Assembly (NCBI RefSeq): GCF_002850745.1
Contig: NZ_KZ559472.1
Span: 290,313-354,312, forward strand
DNA: 64,000 bases
Reading direction: 5' to 3'
From: Nonomuraea indica
GTDB taxonomy: Bacteria; Actinomycetota; Actinomycetes; Streptosporangiales; Streptosporangiaceae
Shown: positions 17,197-26,067 of the stretch, piece by piece
Numbering within the stretch: position 1 is the stretch's first letter
Layout of the letters: every line of letters begins with the position of its first letter
The notes under the pieces: model-generated
What the model was told of the DNA's origin: nothing
What the model saw: the letters and a program-made list of their open reading frames with translations, nothing else
Databases searched by the model: none
Position numbers and translations under genes: made by a program

Positions 17197-17868
17197 ATGC
17201 CGCCGACCTACGACATCGAGCACCTCCTGCTCGCGCAGCCCAGCACCCGCACCGTGGCGGGCGTCGACGAGGTGGGCCGCGGCGCCTGGGCTGGCCCGGT
17301 GACCGTCTGCGCGGTCGTCACCGACCTGACGGAGCCGCCCGCCGGGCTGACCGACTCCAAGCAGCTCACGCCCGCCAGACGCGAGACCGTGGCCGCCGAG
17401 CTGCTCCCGTGGGCCGCCGGCATCGGTTTCGGCGAGGCCACTCCTGCCGAGATCGACACCGTCGGCATGACCGAGGCGCTGCGCCGCGCCGCCCGCCGGG
17501 CGCTGGAGGCCCTGCCGGTCAGACCCGACGCGGTGATCCTCGACGGCTCCCACGACTACATCGGCGCTCCCTGGCCCGTACGCCTGGAGGTCAGGGGCGA
17601 CGCGGCGAGCATCTCGGTGGCGGCGGCGTCGGTGCTGGCCAAGGTGCGGCGCGACGCCCAGCTGGCGGCGCTCGGCCACGAGGAGTACGGCTTCGCCGAC
17701 AACGCCGGCTATCCGTCGCCGGCCCACCAGGAGGCCCTGGCCCGGCTCGGGCCCACCGAGCACCACCGCCTGTCGTGGTCCTACCTCGACGACCTGCCGC
17801 GCTGGCGGCACCTCAAGCGGCACCGCGATCCCTCGGTGACCGAGGGCCAGGTCAGCCTGTTCGGCTAG
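17197..17868 (+). CDS. rnhB: Ribonuclease HII
   Basis: This 223-residue enzyme removes ribonucleotides and RNA from RNA-DNA hybrids. Catalytic residues are in place: Asp24-Glu25 in GVDEVGRG, Asp116 in ILDGSHD, and Asp135 in the RGD that corresponds to KAD/KGD. The SVAAASVLAKVRRD segment is highly diagnostic. The ATG at 17197 follows the LysR stop by 11 nt. Its stop overlaps that of the convergent PIN-domain gene by 4 nt. In many actinobacteria rnhB sits near rplS and lepB; here it does not. Confidence 0.95.
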   Translation: MPPTYDIEHLLLAQPSTRTVAGVDEVGRGAWAGPVTVCAVVTDLTEPPAGLTDSKQLTPARRETVAAELLPWAAGIGFGEATPAEIDTVGMTEALRRAARRALEALPVRPDAVILDGSHDYIGAPWPVRLEVRGDAASISVAAASVLAKVRRDAQLAALGHEEYGFADNAGYPSPAHQEALARLGPTEHHRLSWSYLDDLPRWRHLKRHRDPSVTEGQVSLFG

Positions 17869-18296
17869 TCGGGGCAGACGAGCTGAATCTTGGGGAAGTA
17901 GGTGCGAAAGCGCCGGGCGTCGCGGGTCAGCAGACGGTAGGACCGGATGGCCGCGTGCGCGCCGATGTAGAAGTCGGGCAACGGCGCCCGCTTCTGACCA
18001 CCCCGTCTCTTGTAGGCGTTGAACGCCTGTCCGGCCAGAAAGGCTGCCTCGTAGGGCAGATTCTCACGGCCGAACTCCTCGTGGGGCAGTGTCTCCTCCA
18101 GCTCTTCTATGCTCGGGAACCGGGGAGTGACCTCGGCGTAGATGATCGGATTGATGACGACGCGGCCCGTGTCGCTGGCTCGTTCGAGCTCCTTGCTGGA
18201 CCAGTCGGCCCAGTGGGGATCTTCGGTGAAGATGTCGAGCAGCACGCACGAGTCGACCAGGGTGATCTCATCTGCGGAGTGGACGGCTCGAAGCAT
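17865..18296 (-). CDS. vapC: PIN-domain toxin (VapC-like)
   Basis: This 143-residue PIN-domain ribonuclease has acidic metal ligands spread as expected: Asp15 in LVDSCVLLDIF, a Glu in NPIIYAEV, Asp in PLPDFYIGAHA and Asp in LLTRDARRF. VapC toxins cleave tRNA or rRNA when the antitoxin is lost. Its start lies 3 nt after the stop of the AbrB-type gene upstream, the usual antitoxin-first arrangement. The C-terminus overlaps the convergent rnhB by 4 nt. Confidence 0.88.
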   Translation of the reverse strand: MLRAVHSADEITLVDSCVLLDIFTEDPHWADWSSKELERASDTGRVVINPIIYAEVTPRFPSIEELEETLPHEEFGRENLPYEAAFLAGQAFNAYKRRGGQKRAPLPDFYIGAHAAIRSYRLLTRDARRFRTYFPKIQLVCPD

Positions 18297-18299
18297 GAC

Positions 18300-18566
18300 T
18301 CAAACCTCGCCCCACTCGTCGCCGCGCATCATCTTCATGATCTCATCGGTGGTCATCGTGCCTTTGCCCCGTCCGCGCATGTGCCTGACGAGGCGTTGAC
18401 CGCGAGTGAGGCTGTCTTCCCGCCGCACGATCTGCAGAACGTGGCCGACCTCGATGACCTCCACCTCGTCGCCCTCGTGGAGGTTGTACTTGGCGCGCAG
18501 CGGCGCGGGGATGGTCACCTGGCCCTTGCTGTTGATCTTCATGTGGTCACCGGTTCGGGTTGTCAT
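18300..18566 (-). CDS. vapB: AbrB/MazE-fold antitoxin (VapB-like)
   Basis: This 88-residue protein has the swapped-hairpin AbrB DNA-binding fold at its N-terminus (MKINSKGQVTIPAPLR and VEVIEVGHVLQIVRRED) and a flexible basic and acidic C-terminal tail, as in antitoxins. The ATG at 18566 is used; ATG 18542, which begins the conserved fold, is an alternative. It precedes the PIN toxin gene by 3 nt and probably represses the operon by binding its own promoter region (18567-18632, shared with the divergent LLM gene). Confidence 0.85.
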   Translation of the reverse strand: MTTRTGDHMKINSKGQVTIPAPLRAKYNLHEGDEVEVIEVGHVLQIVRREDSLTRGQRLVRHMRGRGKGTMTTDEIMKMMRGDEWGEV

Positions 18567-18632
18567 GTGTCACTTCTACAACCTGATACTAAGCACTGTC
18601 CTGACCTCGGAGAATCGGTCATTATCGGGTGG

Positions 18633-19751
18633 GTGCGAATCGGGATCTTTCTGGTCGCGGCCCAGTTTCCGGGCCGGGATCCGGGACGGGTGCTGGCCGA
18701 CACCGTGGAGCTGGTCGTGGCGGCCGAGGAAGCGGGGTTCGACGACGCCTGGATCGCCGAGCACCACTTCATGTCGTACGGGGTGTGCCCGTCGGCGATC
18801 ACGTTCGCGGCCGTGGCCGCCGGGCGGACGTCGCGGATCGGGCTCGGGACGGCGGTCAGCGTGCTGTCCACCTGGCATCCGGTCGCTCTGGCGGAGCAGG
18901 CCGCGATGCTGCACCACCTGTCGGGCGGGCGGTTCGCGCTGGGGGTCGGGCGGGGCGGGCCGTGGGTGGACCTGGAGGTGTTCGGCACGGGGCTGGAGCG
19001 GTTCGAGCGGGGCTTCGAGGAGTCGCTGGACGTGCTGGTGCGCGCTCTGTCGGAGGAGCGGGTGTCGGCCGGCGGGGAGTTCTTCGCGTTCCGCGAGGTG
19101 CCGATGGTGCCCGCGGCCACCATGCGGCCGGTCGTGGCGTGCACCTCTGAGGCGACGCTGACGCTGGCGGCCCGGCGCGGGCTGCCGATGCTGCTCGGCA
19201 TGCACGTGGACGACCGCGAGAAGGCGGCGGCCGTGGCCGCGTACGAGCGGGTGCGGGACGAGCACGCGCGGGACGGGCGGGTGCGGGACGAGCACGGGCG
19301 GGACGGGCGGGTGCGGGACGGGGACGCGCGGGACGGGCGGTCGGTGGGCGGGGGCGGGCCGGGTGGGGGCGCGGTGGCCGGGGGCGCCGGGGCCGGGGTG
19401 GGGCACGTGGCGGCGGCCGTCGGGTTCGTGGCCGACTCCACGCGGCAGGCCGTCAGGGAGCTGACCGAGGCGATGCCGCGCTGGCTGGAGCCGGGCCTGG
19501 CGGGCTACCTGCCGGTGGACGGCCGGCCCCGCCCGCCCCGGGACGTCGGCGCGTACGTGGACTTCCTGACCCGCGTCCACCCGGTCGGGTCGCCCGCCCA
19601 CTGCGCCGAGACGATCCTCGCCACCGCCGAGGCCACCGGACTGCGGCACCTGATCCTCATGGTCGAGGGCGCCGGCGACCATCGGCGCACCCTGGAGAAC
19701 GTCCGCCGCCTCGGCGCCGAGGTGCTGCCCGCGGTGCGCGGGCGGCGGTGA
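18633..19751 (+). CDS. LLM class flavin-dependent oxidoreductase with a repeat insertion
   Basis: This 372-residue luciferase-like oxidoreductase starts with VRIGIFLVAAQFPG and has EEAGFDDAWIAEHHF, GLGTAVSVLSTWHPVALAEQ and GRFALGVGRGGPW, typical of the bacterial luciferase clade. The GTG at 18633 is chosen because the first barrel strand begins there. Residues 207-236 are three copies of VRDEHARDGR-type decapeptides encoded by a 30-nt tandem repeat, followed by a Gly-rich stretch to about 258. This replaces a normal loop and is probably a recent expansion in a variable region. Substrate unknown. Confidence 0.85.
   Translation: MRIGIFLVAAQFPGRDPGRVLADTVELVVAAEEAGFDDAWIAEHHFMSYGVCPSAITFAAVAAGRTSRIGLGTAVSVLSTWHPVALAEQAAMLHHLSGGRFALGVGRGGPWVDLEVFGTGLERFERGFEESLDVLVRALSEERVSAGGEFFAFREVPMVPAATMRPVVACTSEATLTLAARRGLPMLLGMHVDDREKAAAVAAYERVRDEHARDGRVRDEHGRDGRVRDGDARDGRSVGGGGPGGGAVAGGAGAGVGHVAAAVGFVADSTRQAVRELTEAMPRWLEPGLAGYLPVDGRPRPPRDVGAYVDFLTRVHPVGSPAHCAETILATAEATGLRHLILMVEGAGDHRRTLENVRRLGAEVLPAVRGRR
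19251..19340 (+). repeat. In-frame 30-nt tandem repeat, three copies
   Basis: Units start at 19251, 19281 and 19311, each 30 nt long, and are nearly identical. They encode decapeptides of the form VRDxxxRDGR within the LLM oxidoreductase. The length is a multiple of three, so copy-number change would preserve the frame. Confidence 0.92.
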
Positions 19752-19786
19752 ACCGGGAGCCCCGGCCCGCCGCCGCCCGCGCCCGC

Positions 19787-20173
19787 TCAGCAGTCGACGA
19801 GCTCGGGCTGCTGGTTGAGGATCTGCGCGCGCGGCGTCACGAAGTCGCGCAACGCCTCGGTGGCCGCCGGGTCGAAGACGGCGACCCGGTGGCAGTTCTG
19901 GAAGGCGAGCCGGACTCCGAAGTGCCGTTCCAGCGCGCCGCGCATCGCGTCGCTGGCCAGGCAGCGCAGGAGCTGGCCGCGCGCCTCCTCCGACGGCGGC
20001 GGCACGTGGTTGTCGGCGAACTCGGCTCCACTGGAGTCACGCTGCTGGACCAGCTCGCTGATCACCGACCACGCGTACGGCAGGGAGTCGCGGACGCAGG
20101 CGACGAACGCCGCGTCGTCGATCTCGCCCGCCCTGGCCTGGTCGAGAAGATCGTTCGGAACGGTCAGCGACAT
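19787..20173 (-). CDS. SCO5389 family protein
   Basis: This 128-residue protein matches the conserved actinobacterial SCO5389 family: it contains DLLDQARAGEIDDAAFVACV, SLPYAWSVIS, EFADNHVPPPSEEARGQLLR (in part), ASDAMRGALERHFGVRLAFQ and NCHRVAVF, and ends QPELVDC. The ATG at 20173 has AGGAG six bases upstream. The function is unknown. It lies downstream of a CooC-like ATPase on the same strand (85 nt apart), which suggests a shared role. Confidence 0.9.
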   Translation of the reverse strand: MSLTVPNDLLDQARAGEIDDAAFVACVRDSLPYAWSVISELVQQRDSSGAEFADNHVPPPSEEARGQLLRCLASDAMRGALERHFGVRLAFQNCHRVAVFDPAATEALRDFVTPRAQILNQQPELVDC

Positions 20174-20258
20174 GCTGTCTCCTCTCGAAGGGGATCTCAC
20201 CGACGCTATGCGGCGCCGGCGTGGCGCTCCAGGTGTCTGGAGGGGGACACTCGTGTGG

Positions 20259-21203
20259 TCACGGGCCGTAGACGAACTCGGGGTCGATCTGGTCGCCCAG
20301 ATCGAGACCCGTGCGCTCGTTGCCCCAGGCGCGCGCGTTGCGCAGGTGGAACTCCTCGGCCTGCCGGCCGAAGCGCACCCAGTCCTTCTCCTGGGCGTCC
20401 ACCTCCTTGAGCAGCACGGCCAGCGCGTCGGAGTTGGCGGGCTCCAGGTCGTCGAGGGCGAACGGGCGGCCCTGCTCCATGGCCCGGACGGCGGCGGAGT
20501 GCTCCATCCAGGTGAGCAGGTCGTCGCCCGCGTGGGAACGGAGGAAGCCGACGTCCGCGTCGTCGTGCACCTTGTTGCCGACCACCGCGATCCGCACGCC
20601 GAACTCGGCGGCGTAGTCGAGATACTGCCGGTAGACGCTGACGCCCTGCCGGGTGGGCTCGGCCACGAGGACGGTCAGGTCGAAGCGGGTGAACAGGCCG
20701 GAGGCGAAGGAGTCGGCCCCGGCGGTCATGTCGACGACGACGTATTCGGACGGGCCGTCGACGAGGTGGTTGAGCAGCAGCTCCACCGCGCCGACCTTGG
20801 AGTGGTAGCAGGCCACGCCCAGGTCGTCCTCGCTGAACGGGCCGGTCGCCATGAGGCGGACGCCCTCCGGCGTGGTGACCGCGAACTCGCGGCCGCCGAT
20901 GCGGGCGGCGGCGAGGTCGTCGAAGCTCAGCAGGCGCGAGCCCCGGCCCGGAGGCGTGGTCTTGACCATGGCCTCGGCCGAGGCGATGCGGGGGTTGTCA
21001 CCGCGCAGATGATCCTTGATCGCGGTGAGATGGGAGCCCAGCGGCTCCGGCGGCTCGGTCACGCCGAGCACCAGGGCGAGGTGCTGGTTGATGTCGGCGT
21101 CCACGGCGACCACCCGGCCGCCCTGGCTCGCCACGTGTCTCGCGAACAGGGCCGACATCGTGGTCTTGCCGCTGCCGCCCTTGCCGACGAACGCCACCCT
21201 CAC
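20259..21203 (-). CDS. CooC/ArsA-like P-loop ATPase
   Basis: This 314-residue ATPase belongs to the SIMIBI group, having a deviant Walker A KGGSGKTT (residues 8-15) right at the N-terminus, DADINQHLALVLG for switch I, and VVDMTAGADSFASGL for switch II. Such proteins insert nickel (CooC) or handle other cargo. The GTG at 21203 has GGAG five bases upstream. Its promoter region carries a Zur/Fur-like box at 21221-21236, nearly identical to one before the ABC importer at 57 kb. The cargo is not known. Confidence 0.88.
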   Translation of the reverse strand: MRVAFVGKGGSGKTTMSALFARHVASQGGRVVAVDADINQHLALVLGVTEPPEPLGSHLTAIKDHLRGDNPRIASAEAMVKTTPPGRGSRLLSFDDLAAARIGGREFAVTTPEGVRLMATGPFSEDDLGVACYHSKVGAVELLLNHLVDGPSEYVVVDMTAGADSFASGLFTRFDLTVLVAEPTRQGVSVYRQYLDYAAEFGVRIAVVGNKVHDDADVGFLRSHAGDDLLTWMEHSAAVRAMEQGRPFALDDLEPANSDALAVLLKEVDAQEKDWVRFGRQAEEFHLRNARAWGNERTGLDLGDQIDPEFVYGP

Positions 21204-21220
21204 ACGCGCTCCAAATGATT

Positions 21221-21236
21221 ATGAAAACCGTTGTCG
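21221..21236. promoter_or_regulatory. Zur/Fur-like box between the CooC-like ATPase and TPR genes
   Basis: ATGAAAACCGTTGTCG (21221-21236) matches the sequence at 57199-57214 at 15 of 16 positions. It contains the 7-1-7 dyad TGAAAAC-C-GTTGTCG. Both copies lie in promoter regions. The pattern resembles Zur boxes of actinobacteria, although the identity of the regulator is inference. Confidence 0.5.
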
Positions 21237-21270
21237 AACAGGTCGCTGGCAATCATGCCACACTCGGTCG

Positions 21271-21750
21271 GTGCGTGATGACGAATTGGCGGAGGCCGTG
21301 CGACTGCGTGAGGCGGGGAGCCGCGAGGAGGCCCGCGCCCTGCTCCTGGGCCTGTCCGAGCGGCATCCCGACGACGCCGAGATCGCCTACCAGACCGCGT
21401 GGGTGCACGACGCGCTCGGCCTGGAGGCCGAGGCCGTGCCCTTCTACGAGCGGGCGCTGGCCGGCACGGGGCTCACCGCCGCCGACCGGCTGGGCGCCTT
21501 CACGGGCCTCGGCAGCACGTTCCGGGTGCTGGGGCGCTACGACGAGGCGCTGGAGACGTTCCGGCGCGGGCTCGCCGAGTTCCCCGGCGACAAGGCGCTG
21601 CGCACGTTCATGGCGATGGCGCTCCACAACTCCGGGCAGTCCCGCGAGGCGGTCGGCACGCTGCTCAAGGTGCTGGCCGAGACCGAGGAGGTCGGCCGCT
21701 ACCGCCGGGCCGTCGCCTACTACGCGGACCATCTCGACGAGACCGTCTGA
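21271..21750 (+). CDS. Tetratricopeptide repeat protein
   Basis: This 159-residue protein consists almost entirely of TPR helices (for instance EIAYQTAWVHDALGLEAEAV, LGAFTGLGSTFRVLGRYDEA, MAMALHNSGQSREAVGTLLK). TPR proteins act in protein-protein binding. The GTG at 21271 begins the conserved part. It is divergent from the CooC-like ATPase with the Zur/Fur-like box between them. Partner and role are unknown. Confidence 0.82.
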   Translation: MRDDELAEAVRLREAGSREEARALLLGLSERHPDDAEIAYQTAWVHDALGLEAEAVPFYERALAGTGLTAADRLGAFTGLGSTFRVLGRYDEALETFRRGLAEFPGDKALRTFMAMALHNSGQSREAVGTLLKVLAETEEVGRYRRAVAYYADHLDETV

Positions 21751-21774
21751 CCCTCGTCCCGGTGCCGCCGGACG

Positions 21775-23163
21775 CTACCCGCAGGCGGCGTCCAGGGCGA
21801 CGGCCTGGTCGGCCTTCTGCGCGGGCGGGACGGTGGCCGCCCCGGTGCCCGGCGCGGCGCTGCGCGGCGTGCGGCGCTCCGGGCGGTCGGCGAGCGCCTC
21901 GGCCACCTTGTCCCTGATCAGGTCCCAGTCGGGGTAGGCGGTGTTGACCAGCGGCGGCACGAAGTTCAGGCTCCTGATCCTGGCGTCCTTGACCTTGTGG
22001 GCCAGGTCCACCAGCGGCGGCAGCAGGTCCTGCGGGATGTCGGTGGAGATGGCGCGCTTCGTCGCCGTGGCGAGCTGCTCGAAGCTGTTGATCACGGTGA
22101 TCGGGTCGGCCTGCTTGGCCACGGCGTTGAGCAGGCACTTCTGCCGGCCCATGCGGACGTAGTCGTCGCTGTCGGTGCGCGAGCGGCCGTACCAGAGGGC
22201 CTCGGAGCCGCTGAGCCGGCGGGTGCCGGGGGCGAGCAGGCCCTCACGGTACCTGCCGTAGACGATCGGCTCCTTGATGGTGACCTTGACGCCGCCCATC
22301 GCGTCGATGATCTGCGCGAAGCCCCGCATGTCCACCAGCGCGTAGTAGCTCACCCGGAGCCCCAGGATGTCGCCGATCGTCTGCTTCAGCAGGGCCGGGC
22401 CGCGCTCGCCGCGCCGCACGCCCGGCACCACCTCGGGATGGTCCTCGGCGTACTGGAAGACCTCGTTGAGCAGCCCCGGCGTCTCGGGCCCCGCGCCGGC
22501 GAAGCCGCTCGGGAAGCGGTCGCGGGCCGGGCCGGTGGGCAACGGCACCCGCTGCAGGTTGCGCGGCAGGCCGAACAGGACCGCGGCGCCCGTCGCGGTG
22601 TCCACGCTGGCCACCGTCATGCTGTCGGTGCGCACCCCCGGCCGGCTCGGCGCCGAGTCGCCGCCGAGCAGCAGGAAGTTGATGCGGTCCGCCCCGTTCC
22701 ACGGGTCCTGCGCCATGACCGGCGTGGAGTTGGTGAACAGCGCCTGCACCACGTCCCGCGACACGTACGCCATCCGGGCCGCGTACGCGGTGGGCGCCAG
22801 GACGAGCGCGCACAGCCCGGCCGCCACGATCGCGGTCAGGGCGCGACCCACGGTGTCGGAGGGCGCCGGCCGGACCAGGACGAACGAGCGGACGATCACC
22901 AGGGACCAGGCGAGCGCGACCAGCCCCAGCGCCACCGACAGCGCGGTCAGCCAGGCCGGCTGCACGGCCAGCGCCAGCAACTGCGGGCCGAACCCGGTGA
23001 CGGCCGTGATGACCACCGCGAGCACGAGCACGTGGGCCGCCATCAGGGCGAGTCCGGTCCGGCGGCGGTCGGTGGCGAGGTGGGCCACGCCCCACAGCAG
23101 GGCCGAGCCCAGGGTCAAGGCGATGCTCGAGACGGGGTTGAAACCACGCTCCGTGCCTGTCAT
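21775..23163 (-). CDS. LCP (LytR-CpsA-Psr) family protein
   Basis: This 462-residue membrane protein has several N-terminal transmembrane helices (to about 135) followed by the LCP catalytic domain: INFLLLGGDSAPSRPGVRTDSM with the conserved Arg/Asp, FGLPRNLQRVPLP, and WYGRSRTDSDDYVRMGRQKC near its end. LCP enzymes transfer polyprenyl-linked glycopolymers to the cell wall. Having four predicted helices before the domain is more than the usual single anchor. ATG 23163 follows GGGAG. It is divergent from a methyltransferase gene. Confidence 0.9.
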   Translation of the reverse strand: MTGTERGFNPVSSIALTLGSALLWGVAHLATDRRRTGLALMAAHVLVLAVVITAVTGFGPQLLALAVQPAWLTALSVALGLVALAWSLVIVRSFVLVRPAPSDTVGRALTAIVAAGLCALVLAPTAYAARMAYVSRDVVQALFTNSTPVMAQDPWNGADRINFLLLGGDSAPSRPGVRTDSMTVASVDTATGAAVLFGLPRNLQRVPLPTGPARDRFPSGFAGAGPETPGLLNEVFQYAEDHPEVVPGVRRGERGPALLKQTIGDILGLRVSYYALVDMRGFAQIIDAMGGVKVTIKEPIVYGRYREGLLAPGTRRLSGSEALWYGRSRTDSDDYVRMGRQKCLLNAVAKQADPITVINSFEQLATATKRAISTDIPQDLLPPLVDLAHKVKDARIRSLNFVPPLVNTAYPDWDLIRDKVAEALADRPERRTPRSAAPGTGAATVPPAQKADQAVALDAACG

Positions 23164-23269
23164 CCCTGGTCAACTCCCTGTTTCCGAGCACGACCATTTC
23201 AGGTTAGTAACGGTTTGTGGTCGATTGGGATTGAGTCAGGGAAGTGTCGCCCCAATTCCCGGGCAAGTC

Positions 23270-24001
23270 ATGGTGGTGAGTGTGCGACGCGGTAACTACG
23301 GGTTCGACGCGCCCTGGGCCCTGGCGGGCCTCGTCCTCGGCGGCCTGGCGCTGCTGGGCCTGGCGGCGGTCTCCTTCGCCTTCGACGTGCCGGCCCCCGG
23401 CGTGGTCTTCCTGCTCGGCGGCCTCTACACGCTGGCCAGCGGCGCCAGCCACCTGTACACGACCCGCCGCGGCAAGTTCGCCGTCTGGGCGGACGAGCTC
23501 GACCGGCTCAAGGGGGACGAGCGGCTGCTCGACCTCGGCTGCGGCCGGGGCGCGGTGCTGCTGCTCGCCGCCGGGCGGCTGCCCGAGGGACGCGCGGTCG
23601 GCGTGGACGTGTGGCGATCGAGGGACCAGTCGGGGAACGCGGGACGCGTCACCCGGGCCAACGCGGCCGCCGAAGGGGTCTCCGCCGACCTGGTCACCGC
23701 GGACATGCGCGACCTGCCGTTCGGCGACGGGACCTTCGACGTGGTCGTCTCCAGCCTGGCGCTGCACCACCTGCACCGCGCCGAGGAGCGGGCGCGGGCC
23801 GTCCGCGAGGCGTACCGGGTGCTGCGTCCCGGCGGGCTGATCCTCGTCGCCGACCTGTGGCACACGGTCGCCTACGAGGACATCCTGCGCGACCTCGGCA
23901 TGGCGGACGTGCGCAGGCGCGATCTCGGCTGGCGCTACTGGTACGGCGGACCGTGGGCGAACATGTCGATGCTGGAGGGAAAGAAGCCGGTCACGGGCTG
24001 A
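23270..24001 (+). CDS. Membrane-anchored class I SAM methyltransferase
   Basis: This 243-residue protein starts with two transmembrane segments (about residues 12-55), then a class I methyltransferase domain: LLDLGCGRGAVLLLA (motif I), TADMRDLPFGDGTFDVVVSS, and YRVLRPGGLILVADL. The UbiE-like pattern suggests a small or lipid substrate. The start could be ATG 23270 or the GTG at 23282. It is divergent from the LCP gene. The N-terminal membrane anchor implies a membrane-borne substrate. Confidence 0.85.
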   Translation: MVVSVRRGNYGFDAPWALAGLVLGGLALLGLAAVSFAFDVPAPGVVFLLGGLYTLASGASHLYTTRRGKFAVWADELDRLKGDERLLDLGCGRGAVLLLAAGRLPEGRAVGVDVWRSRDQSGNAGRVTRANAAAEGVSADLVTADMRDLPFGDGTFDVVVSSLALHHLHRAEERARAVREAYRVLRPGGLILVADLWHTVAYEDILRDLGMADVRRRDLGWRYWYGGPWANMSMLEGKKPVTG

Positions 24002-24041
24002 GAACGTTTGGCGGTCGCGGCCCGGGTACCTCGTTGCGCTC

Positions 24042-25481
24042 ATGAGCGACGTGGAGACCGGCACCATCACCACCAAGGTGCCCGCCCGGCTGGACCGGCT
24101 GCCGTGGTCCCGCTGGCACTGGATGATCGTGATCGGGCTCGGGACCGTCTGGATCCTCGACGGGCTCGAAGTCACGATCGTGGGAAACCTCTCGGCCCAG
24201 CTGGCCAAGCCGGGCAGCGGCCTGGACATCACGCAGGAACAGGTGGCCGGTCTGGCCGCCGCCCTCTACGTGGCGGGGGCCTGCTCGGGGGCGCTGTTCT
24301 TCGGCTGGCTGACGGACAGGTTCGGGCGCAAGAAGCTGTTCCTCGTCACCCTGGTCGTCTACCTGTTCGCGACCCTGATGACGGCGTTGGCGTTCGACGC
24401 CTGGTGGTTCTTCCTGTTCAGGTTCCTCACCGGCTTCGGCATCGGCGGCGAGTACGCGGCCATCAACTCGGCGATCGACGAGCTGATCCCCAGCAGGCAC
24501 CGGGGGCGGATCGACATCATCATCAACGGCAGCTACTGGCTCGGCGCGGCGGGCGGCGCGCTGCTGACCGTGCCGCTGCTCAACGACCTGCCGGTCTTCC
24601 TCGGCTGGCGCATCGCCTTCGGGCTCGGCGTGGTGCTGGGCGTCGCCATCCTGCTGGTCCGCAGGCACGTGCCGGAGAGCCCGCGCTGGATGTTCATCCA
24701 CGGGCGCGACAGGGAGGCCGAGCAGCTCGTCACCGACATCGAACGCGAGATCGGCGGCGACCTGCCGGAGCCGAAGAGCTCGGTGACCATCCACCAGCGC
24801 AGGTCCATCGGCTTCGTCCGGATCGCGCACACGATGGTGGCGCTCTACCCCAGGCGCACCGTGCTCGGGCTCTCGCTGTTCATGGGGCAGGCGTTCCTCT
24901 ACAACGCCATCACCTTCGGGTACGCGCAGATCCTGTCGACCTTCTACGGCATCGACACGCACACCGGCTACTACTTCGCCGTCATCGCGATCGGCAACTT
25001 CCTCGGCCCGTTGCTGCTGGGCAGGCTGTTCGACACCGTCGGCCGGGTGCCGATGATCTCGGCCACCTACATCGGGTCCGGTGCGCTGCTGCTCGGCACC
25101 GCCTGGCTGTTCGACCAGGGCATGCTGACCGCCGTCACGCTGACCGCCTGCTGGTGCGCGGTGCTCTTCGTCGCCTCGGCCGGGGCCAGCTCCGCCTACC
25201 TGACGGTGAGCGAGATCTTCCCGATGGAGACGCGGGCGATGGCCATCGCCTTCTTCTTCGCCGTCGGCACCGCGGCGGGCGGCATCGCCGGTCCGCTGAT
25301 CTTCGCCGAACTCGTCTCGACCGGGGTGCCCGGCGACACGGCCCTGGCGTTCTCGATCGGCGCCGTCGTCATGATCGCCGGTGGGATCGTGGAGCTGTTC
25401 CTCGGCGTCAAGGCGGAGCAGAAGAGCCTGGAGGACATCGCCACCCCGCTCACAGCAGCCTCGGCAGACAAGGTCGCATGA
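24042..25481 (+). CDS. MFS transporter (sugar/acid porter type)
   Basis: This 479-residue permease has about 12 transmembrane helices. Signatures are the loop 2-3 motif GWLTDRFGRKKLF, the RFLTGFGIGGEYAAINSAIDE of helix 4, PESPRWMF after helix 6, and GRLFDTVGRVPM in loop 8-9. GIGGEY and PESPRW together are typical of the metabolite:H+ symporter and aromatic acid/sugar porter groups. The 3' end overlaps the convergent TS-like gene by 32 nt. Substrate unknown. Confidence 0.9.
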   Translation: MSDVETGTITTKVPARLDRLPWSRWHWMIVIGLGTVWILDGLEVTIVGNLSAQLAKPGSGLDITQEQVAGLAAALYVAGACSGALFFGWLTDRFGRKKLFLVTLVVYLFATLMTALAFDAWWFFLFRFLTGFGIGGEYAAINSAIDELIPSRHRGRIDIIINGSYWLGAAGGALLTVPLLNDLPVFLGWRIAFGLGVVLGVAILLVRRHVPESPRWMFIHGRDREAEQLVTDIEREIGGDLPEPKSSVTIHQRRSIGFVRIAHTMVALYPRRTVLGLSLFMGQAFLYNAITFGYAQILSTFYGIDTHTGYYFAVIAIGNFLGPLLLGRLFDTVGRVPMISATYIGSGALLLGTAWLFDQGMLTAVTLTACWCAVLFVASAGASSAYLTVSEIFPMETRAMAIAFFFAVGTAAGGIAGPLIFAELVSTGVPGDTALAFSIGAVVMIAGGIVELFLGVKAEQKSLEDIATPLTAASADKVA

Positions 25482-26067
25482 CGCGCAGCACCTGGGTGCT
25501 GTCGGACAGGTAGAGGTGGGGCACGTCCACGAAGACCCGCATCGGCCCGGGCGCCACCCCCAGCCGGTGCGCCATCCCCGCCTGGACGTCGGCCAGCGGC
25601 ACGTAGTTCAGGTAGCTGGTGAACACGTTCTGCGAGCGGAACACCGCCGTCATGACCAGCGTGCCGTCACGCAGCCGGAACGCCAGCCCGCTCAGGCACG
25701 GCACCGCGTCGTACGGCTCGCCCGGCGTGGTCAGGGAGATCCACGCGCTCTTGCTGTACGGCTTGGCCCGGAGCAGGTCGGCAGCCCACCGGAGCTGCCC
25801 CTTGATCCGGGCTCCGTAGCTGTACTTGAACGGCGGCACGACCGTGTCCTGGGTGAACTTGCGGCAGTAGAGCGCGAGCCGGTCGGCGTCGCCGTACCTG
25901 CCGATGATGGGGTCGTCCCGGCTGACCTCGGTCATCTCGAACAGCACGGGCGGCCCCTCCATGACCGGGCCGCGGTCGTCGTCGCCGAGCGCGCCGGTCG
26001 TCCACACATGGCGCATCAGATGGATCCACGCCTCCCCACATGACGCCCACACCTCCGGGCCGGTCAT
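25450..26067 (-). CDS. Thymidylate-synthase-fold protein with altered substrate pocket
   Basis: This 205-residue protein aligns with the ThyA/dCMP hydroxymethylase fold. The catalytic Cys124 is in AVPC, followed by a strand and RSQN (144-147) at the place of ThyA RSCD, Asn154 at the Asn177 position, and PHLY (183-186) at the His207/Tyr209 position; YG at 84-85 also fits. Differences are telling: the phosphate-binding SRR becomes SKS (105-107) and Asp169 becomes Asn147. The nucleotide may therefore differ from dUMP. It is translated from an ATG that directly follows the stop of an upstream membrane-protein gene (TGAATG). Confidence 0.75.
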   Translation of the reverse strand: MTGPEVWASCGEAWIHLMRHVWTTGALGDDDRGPVMEGPPVLFEMTEVSRDDPIIGRYGDADRLALYCRKFTQDTVVPPFKYSYGARIKGQLRWAADLLRAKPYSKSAWISLTTPGEPYDAVPCLSGLAFRLRDGTLVMTAVFRSQNVFTSYLNYVPLADVQAGMAHRLGVAPGPMRVFVDVPHLYLSDSTQVLRVMRPCLPRLL

